Shown: positions 34,740 through 47,277, counted from the first letter of the stretch. The stretch is 60,000 nucleotides of DNA from Bolinopsis microptera (GCF_026151205.1 NC_087084.1:12491453-12551452); one strand, 5' to 3'. Numbers and translations: made by a program. Notes: a model not told the origin generated them from the letters alone.

Positions 34740-37700
34740 TCAAGTTAATCTTAATAAATAAAAATTGAAGTAAGAATATTTCCTAACCGGGGGCTGCATT
34801 TTCTCGCTCTTAGTCCGCTTGGGAGGTTGTTTGAGATAAAGATCTTCTGATAACTGCAACACGTCTACTCTCAGATCAGCCCGGTACGATAAACACTTTC
34901 TTATAAACGTCTGAGGTGGAATTATAAATACTTTCTTATAAACGTCTGAGGTGGAATTATAAACACTTTTTTATAAACGTCTAGGGTGGTACGATAAACA
35001 CTTTCTTATAAACGTCTGAGGTGGTACGATAAACACTTTCTTATAAACGTCTGAGGTGCAGTGGAATTATAAACAGTTCGCTACAAACGTCTTGGGTGAA
35101 CTTGAAGAAACTTTTATTTTTCTAGCTAATCAGAAAGTGAGATATTAAATAATTACGTTAACTAGACGTTAACTAAACAAATTGTACCCCGTAAGAAATT
35201 CATGACAGAAAATCAACTGCAGTGCTAACTGCTAGGGATAATCAATGAAAAGGTTGATAAATAAATATACAATAAACTAACCTTGGCTTCCTGTGATATC
35301 TTAGGGGAAGCTGGAAACTCCACTTCCTTAGCTTTCAAGATAGTGTTGAACTTGAGGATAGCGTCTTGTGCCATGTTGTTACCGAATGGCTTCTTGCCAT
35401 ATAAACACTGCGATATTTAATGTTATAAACAATGATTGCAAAAAGTTCATCTTTATAAACGCTTGAATGCTCATAATTTTGGAGGAATTGAAAATAAATA
35501 TTGAAACATAAAACTAGTTAAAATTTTCCCTTTAAATTGCAGAAATGTTGAAATTACTAGTATAGTTGAAATATTTGGGTAAAATGCTAGATTCTATCTG
35601 GCGAAAATCGACTTGAATAAATAACAATTAAATTCAATACCTGATAAAAGATGACTCCTATAGACCAGACATCTACTTTGCTGGATATCTTGGGTGACTC
35701 TGTAAAACACTCTGGAGGTAAGTACCAGTATGTGCCGGCTCCTGTAGGAATTTCAGTTATTTTAGTGTAAATTATTATACTGACAGGTGTGTTTGAGCTT
35801 GTTATGTATAAGCGGGCTTAGTGATACAGTTTCACAATTCATTCGAATAATAATTATAGTAAATATACAAATTGCAGAGTTGTAACCATACTGCTTACAC
35901 GAAACTACGAAAAAGTGGGATGCGACGACAACATATAATATTAGGAGCAGTAAATAAAAACAAAGCACTAATTCTGTTTTAACCTTGAGAAGTAAGCTCC
36001 ATACCACCGTCGTGACTATTCTCCATTATTTTACTGAGACCAAAGTCTGTTATCTTTAGGCTGCCGATAAAGTCTCCCTTACCCACCAGCAGAATATTCC
36101 CTGGAAGGAGAATTACAGGGTTAAAAACGAAGTGATTCATCAACAATTAGGCTGATGAACTTGAATGATCTTTAAAAACAAAATTGGATACTACAAAATA
36201 ACACGAAAAGTCTTTTCAGTTAGTGTTATCTAACTAACGACAATACAACAATTTGACTCAAAATAAGATAAGAACAATAATAACGAACAAACCTGGTTTA
36301 AGATCGTAGTGAATAACAGGGTTTTTCTTGAGGTTAAGATACTTAAGAGCGCTTACTATCTGCATTATAATACAACGAGCTTCTTGCTCCCTAACACCTG
36401 GTAAAATTGCAGACTTATTAAACAAGTTTTATTCTTACACGAATTATAATTGAAATTGCGTTTTATTAATCCAAATATCGAAACATCTATCTTGTTTATA
36501 TCTAGAGGTATCTTCTAATCTTTAATATCTATAATTATTTAGACATCATCAGTCTGGCTCACTTTTATTCTGCTTAAGGTAGAAGTCCAAGTCGTTGCCA
36601 TCACAGAACTCTAGCACCGTACAGAATGACATCTGATCTATCTCGAACACGTCAAACAGTGATACGATGTGAGGGTGATTTAAACTCTTCTGAATGTCAT
36701 ACTCCCGAACTGAAGTAGAATTATAATAAATTTAAACTTCTTGAAAGAAAAAAAGAAATTAGTTGATAAATATTCGTTACACTTACTCCCACAAAACTAC
36801 AAATGTATACCAAATGTATACCAAATGTATACCAAATGTATACCAAATGTATACCAAATGTATACCAAATGTATACGTTTAGAGTTTTCTGTAGTAGTGG
36901 AACAGCAATACTAAGGTAATGGGACTATTACCTTAGTATTGCTGTTCCACTACTACAGAAATAATCCCGATAACACTCGACCTCTGCCTGATCCAGAGGA
37001 TATCACCATTTTACCTTCACACAGACATCGAACGCTGTACGAAGATGATGATCAGACCTCATTATTAAGTTTAGAGTTTTCACTTAAAATTTAAAATAGT
37101 AGGTACATACCAGCATGTTTCAAATAGTTGGCGCGTTTCTCGTCTTTCCACTCACTCGCAAGCTGGTGAACTTTACAAGCAACATAACGCTGTCCTTCGA
37201 AATCGTACGCTTTATGGACTTCACTGAACCCACCCTTACCTGGGACGAGGTGGTATGATTGGGATGTAAAATGTACGCTTAATCCTCGTAAATAATAACT
37301 TGAACTAAAAGAATTTCTGGTATTTACTGGTCAGTAACTTTACCACTTACCAATTAAGTGTAGCAGGAGGTACCGCCCATTCTTCAGGGTGGGATTATCT
37401 TTAAATCTGGAAGGTCATGATGTGTTGAGAACGCAACACAATTTTACTAACAATCTAGAAAATGATGTAACACAATTATTTTTGGTCATGTTATGAATTA
37501 ATTTCTATTTTCGGTTAAACAGTACCCATTCTTATAACACTACACTCATTGCCCTTCTTTTACCTGCTGTTGTTTTCAGCCTGTATTCGTTTGCTCTCTC
37601 TCATGTGAAGTTGACACTCTTGTTGCAGTTTCTCGATCTCGGTCTGAACAGTGTATCGATTAAACGATAAAATAATGATATTCGAAGCAAACGAGATTTA

Positions 37701-40700
37701 TTTATTACAAAATAAGAGCTAGAGGTGGTTTAAAATAACCAATTAGAACCCAGTGTTCCTTTCACCTGACACAAACCAACAAATCAGAACACAGTAGCTC
37801 ACCTGAATATCGAGCTCCTCCTTCTTGAGTGCAGCAGCTTTTATCTTCAGAATTTCTTCCATTTCGTGAAGCTCCTGCTGGTCTATGACCGGTGTAACAT
37901 CCCCAGAAATCCTTTTATTTTCCTTCTTAGGAGTCGGACCGTTCATCATTTTACCTAAATTATACACTGGTTCAGATCATATTAGGAGTAATAAATAAAC
38001 TGAGCCAAAATCTTAACTTAAGCAACGCCTTAAATGCTATTATTCAGTTTCGTTCCAACTTAAGTAAAGAAAAATAGTAAAATTACGACATTAGAACAGG
38101 GATCAGATGCTAACAAAGATTTTCGGACTGAACTATTTATAACGTCGCACTTACGTTTTTGACGAAGAACTTTCTGATCGTTTTCTAAACTCTCTTTGTT
38201 CTGTTTAAATCGTTCGACTCTCTGTTTGTGTTCTCGAAACGCATAACTGAAAGGAAATGTTAAGGTATTTTACTTTTACATAACTGAAAGGAAATGTTAA
38301 GGTATTTTACTTGGACCGGAGAGTAGAAGAATTGAAATGCAGCGTCACAAATCAGGCGTGATAGGATGCGAATTACAAACCAACTAATTTAATCATAAAT
38401 AAACATAAATTAGTCCGTGAACAGAAAAATTACAATATTAACTACACAATGGCGGACTAGTAAACAGTATAATTAACACCAATTAACCTATTAATTAATT
38501 AATTACAATAAAGACAAGCTAACCCGTTCACCCAGTCTTCTTGGTAGTGAGCTCCTGATCTAACAGTATTATATTGTCCTAATCTCAACTTGTTGTTATT
38601 ACACCTCTCCCGCGACTGCTTACTGTATCTGTCCACCTGAGGTCAAGAAAAATTAGCAACTTACTTGAAACATAATAAATCACGTGTTGTTTGTTTTCCA
38701 ACACCGCACAGCATGGTCGTGGTCTAAAACGATTCACTCTTGTGAATTTACGATATGCAATGATCTTAATATGCATTGATAGTACAACATAGCACTTAAT
38801 CTTTAACAAGAGCATGCGATATGAGTTTAGCTGTATATAATGCAGGGACAAAAGAAAATCGCGATCATTTTCCCCAAAAATCGCGATACCGCGATTTTTA
38901 ACAGACTATACATAAGACTATACATAAAATTTGTCGCAAATAATGGGAAAAACTACCTTTTCGAGGAGGAGCATTTTCAGCTCTTTTTGGCACTCAGAGT
39001 ATCTGTGGCTCTCTTGCTCCAACTCTCTGGTGAACTCTGCCTCCCTCTGCTTGTACTGATTCTGAAAAGAAAAGGTTGAAGATTGAGTGTTTCTTGGAAC
39101 TGCATGCTGTTAAATAGAACTGATAACACGAACCTTGTTTAGCCATTAGCTGATTTTATAATCCAATTAAAAAGTGAATTTCATTTTCAGGGTGAATTTC
39201 ATAACAAAATATATCAAGATATTTCAATTTACCCCAGAAAAGGTACAAACCTGGAGGTTTTCAATAGTTCTGCGCAGCTCCAGCTCAACAAGTTGAGATG
39301 ATTCTGAAGGGGGCGGCATTCTGCTCTCTTCTAATCTCCGCAAGTCTTGCGCTGTGACCACAGTCTGTGGGGTATAACATCTGGTTTATATGGTGTACTG
39401 TAACCAATGTGACGGATAGCCCAAATCATAGGACTAAAACATACCTGTTCCAGGTAGACTGATCATTGATCAACGTGAGCACGTGATCAAATTATTTTAT
39501 GATTTTTTTGCCATGTTAAAAATTATTGCCGACGACACTAAAATAATACTACACGTACAACCCAAACTTTACGATATAATCTCTTGTCGTTTAACAGATT
39601 TAACGGTCAAATATCCTGGCAGTACCCCCCCTCCCCTGCTACCCCGTCTAACCTGACAAGCTGACTCGTTAGTACAGGAAGTGTTCGAATGAAAGGAAGA
39701 GTTGGAGTCGTTAGCGCTGCTAGCTCCCGCTCTCAGATATAGGGGTTCCTGGTTCCCTGTACTCGGTCTCCCATTGTTAGCTCCAGCTCCGTCCTGCTGT
39801 TATCATGATGTTGGGATATTGTTTGGCAAGTCTTATAGTAGTATTATGTTAATTTTTCCGCGGAATATCTAATCGTTGCTATGAAATAGCCCCCTTCCTC
39901 AGTTATCTGATATGCTTGAACTGCACTTCTCACTCTGATCATGCTGCCGTAGCCACATAATAGTAAAAAAAGCAACTTACGCTGTCGGAGTATATAAGGA
40001 CAGATTCTGGTTTCCTGGCATTTCCGTTTAAATTGTCCAGTTGGGGGTTGTTGCTCTGAAAATAAATCTGTTAGAGGAAAAGCAAAACTGATAAAATCAC
40101 AAAACTAAGAAATACCTTTCATGAGAAATGTAATTACACGAATGGTAAAATCTACATATTCTTAATTATCCAATTAACATGAGAACTTATCTTCTACGGA
40201 GTCACATACGATTACAGCATTTTAAGTAAACCGAGATCCAACTACCAAAAAACCAGTTGATGTAAAATACCTTGAAATATTCACTGATCTTTCTACCGCT
40301 ACGGTTACCAGGACTTTTAACGCCGTCCATGTCGAGTCGGCGCCGTTTCCTGTCGGCAAGGGATCCAGCCGGGGACAAGATACCGTCTTGTGAGATGCTG
40401 TTATCACTGAACTCATGTAGTCCTAAACTCTGTTTGGGAGGGGTCGGTTACGTTCAGAGTTTGCGGTATTGGGAAATTTCAACCAGCGAACAAAATATAT
40501 TTATCTTAAGTTATAGATAATAACATAACTGTTGAATGCCTAATTAAAATTTAATAAAAATAAAAATAGATTAATATAACTTGAGAGTTGTGAAAGAATT
40601 GAAACGCACCTTAGAATCTGAATCAAGTTTTCTCGGCGGCATGACTGGCTGAATCGGCGAAGAGTTCTGAAAATACATCAAACTGTACTCAATACCACAC

Positions 40701-40960
40701 ACCAAAGTCACCCCACATAATCACATACAACAACCAAACTAATGAAGCTAAATACGAGTGTCAAGTTCCCCCTTCACAGGAAATCTAACCAGTGTACTGG
40801 CTATACACTGTGGTATGCAAGATTAATTATACATTGTATGGATATATGACATTGTACCTTGTGTCTGGCTATAAATAGATATCGCTTATTACCTTTCCGA
40901 CAAATCGTGCTTCTAACATCTCCCTTTTCTGAGGATCTAGACCTTTGGGAGCATTAGGGG
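34740..40960 (-). CDS. TLK: Tousled-like serine/threonine kinase (5' exon not assigned)
   Basis: A nuclear kinase that phosphorylates ASF1 histone chaperones. Exons in transcript order: 40960-40893, 40666-40610, 40429-40271, 40055-39981, 39793-39653, 39364-39251, 39061-38957, 38636-38524, 38246-38155, 37954-37803, 37643-37564, 37406-37351, 37239-37111, 36709-36563, 36397-36293, 36100-35984, 35741-35641, 35407-35282, 34910-34740. All phases agree, giving 701 residues. Landmarks: [15 protein letters not shown] at the start, KRRRLD and RKISEYF, long coiled coils, [10 protein letters not shown], then the kinase: GKGGFSEV loop, VACKVHQL lysine, HYDLKPGN catalytic loop, [17 protein letters not shown] and [10 protein letters not shown]. 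The first listed exon needs one base from an upstream exon that I could not place. The terminal frame may instead splice onward (34516 entry). Animals have one or two TLK paralogues and I cannot say which this is. Confidence 0.93.
34884..35098 (-). repeat. ~35-bp tandem repeat (about six copies) covering the TLK last-exon splice acceptor
   Basis: On the minus strand each unit reads CACCTCAGACGTTTATAAG, a splice acceptor plus the first ~20 coding bases of the last exon. The copy ending at 34910 continues into the exon. At least four of the upstream copies keep the CCTCAG acceptor; one has CCCTAG. Confidence 0.85.
36797..36876. repeat. 11-bp tandem repeat (CCAAATGTATA)n in a TLK intron
   Basis: About seven perfect copies lie next to the hairpin at 36887. 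Confidence 0.9.
36887..36960. repeat. Perfect 34-bp inverted repeat with 6-base loop in a TLK intron
   Basis: Arms 36887-36920 and 36927-36960 are exact reverse complements around GGGACT. The right arm belongs to an exon-like open frame (next entry), so the left arm is probably its inverted copy. A hairpin RNA is possible if transcribed. Confidence 0.92.
36921..37088 (+). other. Exon-like open frame on the strand opposite TLK
   Basis: The frame GGG ACT ATT ACC ... runs 55 codons to TAA at 37086. It reads [18 protein letters not shown], then [19 protein letters not shown] and [11 protein letters not shown], like the end of a membrane segment followed by an acidic cytoplasmic tail. There is no start codon. 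It may be a captured exon of another gene. I do not recognise the protein. Confidence 0.35.
38242..38315 (-). repeat. 37-bp tandem duplication covering a TLK splice acceptor
   Basis: The minus-strand sequence CCTTTCAG|TTATG, the acceptor of exon 38246-38155 with its first five coding bases, occurs again 37 bases upstream with the intervening intron sequence. Confidence 0.88.
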
Positions 40961-42272
40961 CTGAAAGGAATAATTTAGAGAAGAACCGAAAATAGTCTCC
41001 TACATAGTAAAAATGTGATTTACAGACCAAATATTTTACGCCAGTCTAACTTAGCAACGAAAATAATGATAAGAACATGACATTAGTAGTGTCTGATATG
41101 TACAGAGCGGACGGTCGTAAGGAAACAAAGAGATTGATATAAGAGACACTCCACACAACGCTTATTAACATTGTAACCGTGCACGTCACTCTTATCAAAT
41201 ATCAATCTCTATACTCGGCTGAACACAATTTCTACAATTGCGCCTTTTTGAGCGCGCGTAAAGCTAAATGTTGAAGATAGGGTACTTTTCATACTATTTG
41301 TTACTGAAATTGTGTGCTTTAATCTGGCGCGTAGCCGCGCGGCTCAGGAGAGCCATCCTTCTAGATGGAAAGTTAGCTGCAGAACTTAAATTAGCAAATT
41401 AAATCAGAAATAGCTGGGGAGAATGGCAAGATAAAGCCGTGTACAGGACTGTTTTCACGGATTACGCAAAAAAATTCCTTCGTTACGGTGAGGGTAAATC
41501 ACATAGCGACCAGTGCAGGGAACAAGACATAAGAGCGCTTTAAAAACAAACATGCAATACGACAAATACACTCCAATGCATTACACACAAAGTAATTATG
41601 TTAATTAGGCTAATTATGTATGAAGTATGACGGTAATGGCAGTGTAACTTCCACCATTTGGTTATCATGGCTATGTGAAACCCACAGACAGGAAATTTAA
41701 AAGTCTGATTACAATTGCTGAGAACTTGTTATTAAATGGGAATATTTAAAAACCAAGTCTACTTGTTTTACTGTTTAACTTTTCACAATTTCGCTCACGA
41801 AAATAATCGAAAGAGCAAATCAGTTTAGATATGTATGTAGTTAGCTCAACTGAGAGAAATACTGCAAGATGTGGATACTGGAAGAAGAAAGTTTCCAGAA
41901 ATAAAATTTACAAAAAAAAAAACAATCACAATCACAAGAAGCCTTCTGACCAATTTGTTATTAATAAGCGAATAAAATGAATCAATTACGGCCCGTAAAG
42001 CACAAAATTGATAATGAGTTAGTAACTAACAAAACAACAAAGATTTGAAGACGATGAAATACTCCCGACCCAAATTTATGCGAACCAAACCTCTTAGCCG
42101 TACGTAATATTACGAAAGTAAAATCTATAAAATATACATTAGTAAATATGCTCCTCTCTAACAACTATAGTAAAAGCAGTAAAATGGAAGAAGAATATTT
42201 TCACACATAATTTCTGTAGAACGAGAAACTTAAAAAGGACAAATCACTTTTATTATATATTCACAAACTTAC
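40961..42272. other. Probable first TLK intron, nothing else recognised
   Basis: There is no convincing coding exon. A GC-rich patch near 41320-41350 (GGCGCGTAGCCGCGCGGC) was checked for tRNA-like structure without success. Confidence 0.4.
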
Positions 42273-42296
42273 ATTACGTTTGTTGTTGTTTGACAT
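42273..42296 (-). other. Candidate TLK start exon
   Basis: The minus strand has ATG followed by eight codons (MSNNNKRN) and a good GTAAGT donor. The splice phase does not fit the next known exon (it would need one extra base), so either another small exon intervenes or this is wrong. From 42297 to about 42990 the sequence is AT-rich and may hold the TLK promoter. Confidence 0.25.
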
Positions 42297-42992
42297 TACG
42301 TAACACTGCATTGTTCAACTTAAAACACAAATCGTAAAAATAGATGGCGGTATTATTATAATATTGGGATTTGGTACGGTACTAAATTATGTTTGTGATT
42401 ATGTCTTAAAAAGAAAATCGAAAATAATAAATTTATTTCATTGAAAATCTGACCGATCCTACACAATTACTGAAAACGATTGGACCGGAAAAGTTTTGGG
42501 TGTAAAAGTTAATTGGGTACACGATAACCAATAACCGTGTAACATGCACATACATGTGAGTACATTTATATTGGTATACCCAATAGTGAAGAGCTCGTAG
42601 TTATTTAAGTTAATGTATATTATTTATGTTATTAAAGTTAATTTATATTATTTAAGTTATTAAAGTCTATTATTTCTAAGCATTATTTAGTTTAATTTTA
42701 AATGTGAACTTAAAGATAATCGATTATTGTACAACTAATTACCGATTAAAAGAACACATGTAATCTACAAGACACGAGTGGAAGTGAAAAGTAATTAAAG
42801 TTGCAAGCATGGTTTCACAACTCCACTACAACAACTAGATTGTAGTACAAAAGAAGAACAATTCCAGCCAACTAGATGAAACGATACAAAATTATCACAA
42901 ACGATCACACAGTATTAATAAATCATACAAATAAACTGAACATGTGAGCAATAATGGCAGTTAAACAAAGATAACAGAGCACCGTACAACTG

Positions 42993-43372
42993 AAGTAACA
43001 ACAAGTAACAACAAGTAACAACAAGTAACAACAAGTAACAACAAGTAACAACAAGTAACAGCAAGTAACAACAACTAATAACAAGTAATAACAAGTAACA
43101 ACAAGTAATAACAAGTAATAACAAGTAACAACATGTAACAACAAGTAACAACAAGTAACAACAAGTAACAACATGTAACAACAAGTAACAACAAGTAACA
43201 ACAACTAATAACAAGTAACAACAAGTAACAACAACTAATAACAAGTAACAACGAGTAACAACACGTAACAACAAGTAACAACACGTAACAACAAGTAACA
43301 ACAAGTAACACCAAGTAACAACAAGTAACAACAAGTAACAACACGTAACAACAAGTAACAACAAGTAACAAC
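42993..43372. repeat. (AGTAACAACA)n minisatellite
   Basis: A 10-base unit with variants ACTAATAACA, ATGTAACAACA and CACGTAACAACA runs for about 380 bases. It keeps several frames open on the minus strand (VVTCCYLLL repeats), which I regard as an artefact. Confidence 0.92.
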
Positions 43373-43894
43373 AATTCAAAAGTTCGACAACAACTCATGC
43401 GCTGCAACATAATATCAAATAACAAACTGTAACTATCGTACAGTGTACACTTGATAGTACATCGTCCAGTGATAACGGTGGTACAATAAATATGTGCACA
43501 TATGTGTAACATATGTTATATATAGAAGGGTCGAGAACGTCATTAATATAGCCCAGTTTACTATCTAGCAGTATAAGCAGTATTTTGAGGCCGAGGGAAC
43601 CGTGGGTTGGGGTACATCGTGTTTTTTTGTCTACTTTTTTTCAGCCGATTTGAAGAATAAAAACATGAGCACCGTTCTATGTATCATTAATTCTAACTTG
43701 AAAGATGGCCAAAAGTAAAAACTAAAAAGACTTACAAAATCACTAACGACAGATAGATCCGAAACTAAAAATAGATAAAATATTTCCAAAGCACAATGTA
43801 TTGCAGTGACGAAAAGCTCAACAAATCCACGTCTACAAAGTGACTGATTGCACATAATATACTCACTAATCATGTATAGTATTCTGTGCGGGAC

Positions 43895-44101
43895 AGTATT
43901 ATATAAATTATATTATTAAATAAATTATATTATTGTACAAATTATATAAATTATATAAATTATATAAATTATATAAATTGTACAAATTATATAAATTATA
44001 TTATTATATAAATTATATAAATTATATAAATTATATAAAATATATAAATTATATAAATTATATAAATTATATTATTATATAAATTATATAAATTATATAA
44101 A
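43895..44101. repeat. (ATATAAATT)n-type AT repeat
   Basis: Repeats of TTATATAAA with occasional TTATATTATT units lie directly upstream of the LINE ORF1. Confidence 0.85.
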
Positions 44102-44268
44102 GGGCCCGGCTCCTCATGATGATTACTTTACATTGTGTGTAGTGTGTGTAGCTTACGTTGCAATTATCGAGCTCCCTTATCTTTTGTAACTTAGCGATAA
44201 GTTCAGTTTGCTGCTACCGCGTAGTTAGCCTTTGCGTGTGTAATTGTACATTATTATACAAGTACACC

Positions 44269-45177
44269 ATGGAGGATGATCTGAATTTGACCCGATCTCA
44301 GAAGAAAATCAAGGATTTCAACTACGATGAAAAGGAAGATGTAGAGGGCTGTACTGAAAGATGGTTCACTTCGATGGCAAGAGAACTGAAATTAGAAAAC
44401 TTCGAAATTCGTGGAAATATGGACCAGGAAATACTCATGTCTCCGTCTATCTATAAAAGGTATATGGCAAACTGGGTTATGCAAGCAGCAGACCTCGTAC
44501 GACGGCAGAGTAGTCAGATGAGCGCTATGATGGAAATCGTTGAGTGCCTCAAGACGGAAGCACTAGCAGACAAGGAAAAGATGGTCAGGTTGCAGGACCA
44601 GTTGCTAGTGCAGAAGGACGAACAACTACAGTTGTTTAAGACGTCAGTTGAAGAGACAGTACAAACAACGGTGGAGACAGGAATTAAGAGCTACAGTGCA
44701 GCTGTACAAAAGAACAGCACAAGTGGCGCGGTCTGCAACAGTAAAATTCTGAAGAATGTAATGAAGAGTGTGGCTGCAGAGGAGGACAGGAGCAAGAATC
44801 TGATAGTGTTTGGTCTGAAAGAAGAGGATGAAGAACAGCTACCAGCTCTGGTAACCGCACTATTGGAGGAGATCGGGGAGAAACCTCATTTTGAAGCGAC
44901 TAGAGTCGGCTGGAAGAGGCCAGGTACGGCTATCCGACCAGTCAAGATCACCGTCCTAAGCTCAACAGCAGTTCATCAGATTCTGATGAAAACAGGGAGA
45001 CTGAAGATGGCTGATGCACACAAAAATGTATGGATCTGTCCTGATAGATCCAGTGAAGAGCGTGCAGCAAGGAAGAACGTGGTAACTGACCTGAAGAAGA
45101 GGAGGGCTGAACAGACTCATCTCGACCACTACATCCGTAACGGGAAGGTCTGTAGCCGGGTTAAGAAGACACCATGA
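44269..45177 (+). CDS. LINE ORF1-like protein (coiled coil plus RRM-like domain), intact frame
   Basis: An intact 302-residue frame. The ATG at 44269 has a good context (CACCATGG) and replaces an upstream non-ATG extension. Order: acidic/basic N-terminus (MEDDLNLTRSQKKIKDF), a helical segment with KMVRLQDQLLVQKDEQLQLF at about 105-140 that looks like a coiled coil, then an RRM-like fold starting SKNLIVFGLKEEDEE at about 185. The end is typical of LINE ORF1 proteins (ICPDRSSEERAARKNVVTDL, IRNGKV). Such proteins bind element RNA. There is no adjacent endonuclease. Whether it belongs with the reverse transcriptase fragment at 46010 is uncertain, since about 800 non-coding bases separate them. 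Confidence 0.75.
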   Translation: MEDDLNLTRSQKKIKDFNYDEKEDVEGCTERWFTSMARELKLENFEIRGNMDQEILMSPSIYKRYMANWVMQAADLVRRQSSQMSAMMEIVECLKTEALADKEKMVRLQDQLLVQKDEQLQLFKTSVEETVQTTVETGIKSYSAAVQKNSTSGAVCNSKILKNVMKSVAAEEDRSKNLIVFGLKEEDEEQLPALVTALLEEIGEKPHFEATRVGWKRPGTAIRPVKITVLSSTAVHQILMKTGRLKMADAHKNVWICPDRSSEERAARKNVVTDLKKRRAEQTHLDHYIRNGKVCSRVKKTP

Positions 45178-46009
45178 TGACGTAATTCATGTTTCTCGGA
45201 CACCACCGATCAGTATAATATGTACTTGTAGGGGTATTTTAAGAGTTAACGGACGTTATCTGTATTTGAGAGACAATTATATTATATACATACATTATTA
45301 TTTGATTGTTTCACACTTTTCACATTTCATAATTTTATTACTAGGTGGAGGTGATGTTATTGAGACTTTGGGCGGCCAAAAAACTCCTGTTCTGAAAGTT
45401 GTCCTCTGTACTTGTTTCACTGACCCACGCTTTTTAGCATTTATACATTTCGGCCCATTTTATATGTTTGTTCGAATTGCTGTACATTTGTATACTTGCT
45501 ATTTTGTAAAAGTTTCAAATCAAAATCATATTTTCATGGCAAGTTAGGATAAACAAATAACGGTGTGTAATCGCGTACACAATTAGAAAATACACGAGAG
45601 ACTAGTTTTCATACTATTCCTGGGTAAAAACATAATTATGCACCCTCTCATGAATCTATCAGCTTAACAACGAAATTTCAGAGACGCAACACACACTGGT
45701 GAACATTTAGTATGTTTAAAAGCTTCAAATAAAGTATAATGCGAACGTTTTAATAGCTGATATATAAAGGACCCAATATTTGATAAAGATGGTATAATCA
45801 ATGTATCATTCTATATTTTAGGACCACAGTAAATAAATGCTGCCTTAGTTCTACTAAATTGAGGTTTCCTATGAACTTTTAGCAAATAGAAGCTATTCCA
45901 GCTGTAAAGTGTAAGTATATAACACACAATATAACACAACATACTGCACATATACACACAGTACTTCATTGTAACTATTGATAAATCAAGATCAAAGAGA
46001 TGCTTCCTT
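45178..46009. other. Non-coding stretch between LINE ORF1 and RT fragment
   Basis: AT-rich sequence with no endonuclease or N-terminal reverse transcriptase motifs. If the two LINE pieces are one element, its centre has been deleted or replaced here. Confidence 0.4.
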
Positions 46010-47155
46010 AGAATTGGAGGTTCAATTCTAGGTCCAATTCTGTTTATACTGTACACAAAGGAGCTTAATCATATTGCAAAGAGACATGGATTTAACATCC
46101 ACATGTACGCAGATGACACCCAACTTTACATTGAGTTTAACCCACTAATTCGAGATCTGTCAACAATCGAAGAGAGAATTACATGTTGTTTTCAAGAAAT
46201 TAAGAGCTGGATGACCCAAAATAAACTCAAATTAAACCAAAACAAAACAGAAGCTCTTGTAGTACAGACCAAGAACAGTTACTCTTCATGTCCAGTCGAC
46301 TCAATACAACTTGACAATGCAGCTGACCCTGTGGATGCATCCCACACAGTAAAAAGTTTAGGTGTCCTCTTTGATCAATTCCTTACATTTGAAGATCAAG
46401 TCAATTCAATTATCAGTTGTTGCAACATCCATTTGAGGAACCTTCGAGTTATAGGCTCAAAGCTTAACTATGACCTAAAAAGACAGCTCATTCACTGTTT
46501 GATCTTTTCAAAACTAGACTATTGCAATGGACTTCTCTATGGTTTACCCGATTTTCTCATAAAGAAACTCCAGAAGGTACAAAATTCCTGTGTACGATAT
46601 TAAAAAAAGACAAGGTATTAAAAAATGGGACAGTGTCACTCCATTCCTGAAAAAGGCCCATTTTCTTCCAATTAGACAGCGAATAGAGTATAAGATTACT
46701 CTAACAGTGTTCAAATGCATCAACAACATAGCTCCAGACTAGACTATATATCACCAAATGCATCGACATCAAGAGTCAACCTGTACGTGTGCTACGAACT
46801 GAACAAGACTATTTCCTCCTAAATGTTCCTCCTGTCTCAAATTATAGTAAAACTGAGAGAGGTTTTAGTTACTGTGGACCCTCAGTAAGGAATCAGCTTC
46901 CTTATCAACTGAGAACATTGACTGATATTGTCTTTTTTTTAAAGAGACTAAAGACTCATCTACTTGAAAAAGTGTTCATATAAGTATCATATAATATCTT
47001 TCTCATACAAACCATACTTCATACACACTAAGTTCTTATGTACATGTTCATGAGTCGCTTTAGATGGCTTGAACTGAATCTCAGGATTTTGAGTTCTTTT
47101 TGGCTATAAAGCGATGTTTACATTTCTAGTTATTATTATTATTATTAGTATGTCA
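46010..47155 (+). mobile_element. 3' end of a CR1/L2-like LINE (reverse transcriptase tail)
   Basis: [17 protein letters not shown] leads into the catalytic [11 protein letters not shown] near 46105, then [36 protein letters not shown] and [12 protein letters not shown], in the order typical of CR1/L2 reverse transcriptases. A frame shift or stop near 46602 interrupts it. The C-terminal GFSYCGPSVRNQLPYQLR follows, ending at 46983. The 3' tail GGCTATAAAGCGATG and a terminal (ATT)n at about 47130-47150 fit a LINE 3' end. Confidence 0.85.
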
Positions 47156-47277
47156 CTAGTTAACGTTACGTAATACACACACCACAAGTACGATAACACA
47201 TGGTTAAAGGGACCAGTTAGGAGAGAGTTTCCTGTGTAATTACAACCAGAGGTTGTGTCATAATACATACATCATAC

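Noticed and set aside
41310-41400. GC-rich patch as a possible tRNA or other RNA gene
   Set aside because: No cloverleaf, A-box/B-box or anticodon arm could be laid out.
42915-43512. Minus-strand frames rich in VVTCCYLLL
   Set aside because: Product of the AGTAACAACA minisatellite.
44158-44268. Longer N-terminus of the LINE ORF1 from a non-ATG codon
   Set aside because: The ATG at 44269 has a strong context and the upstream part has no matching features.
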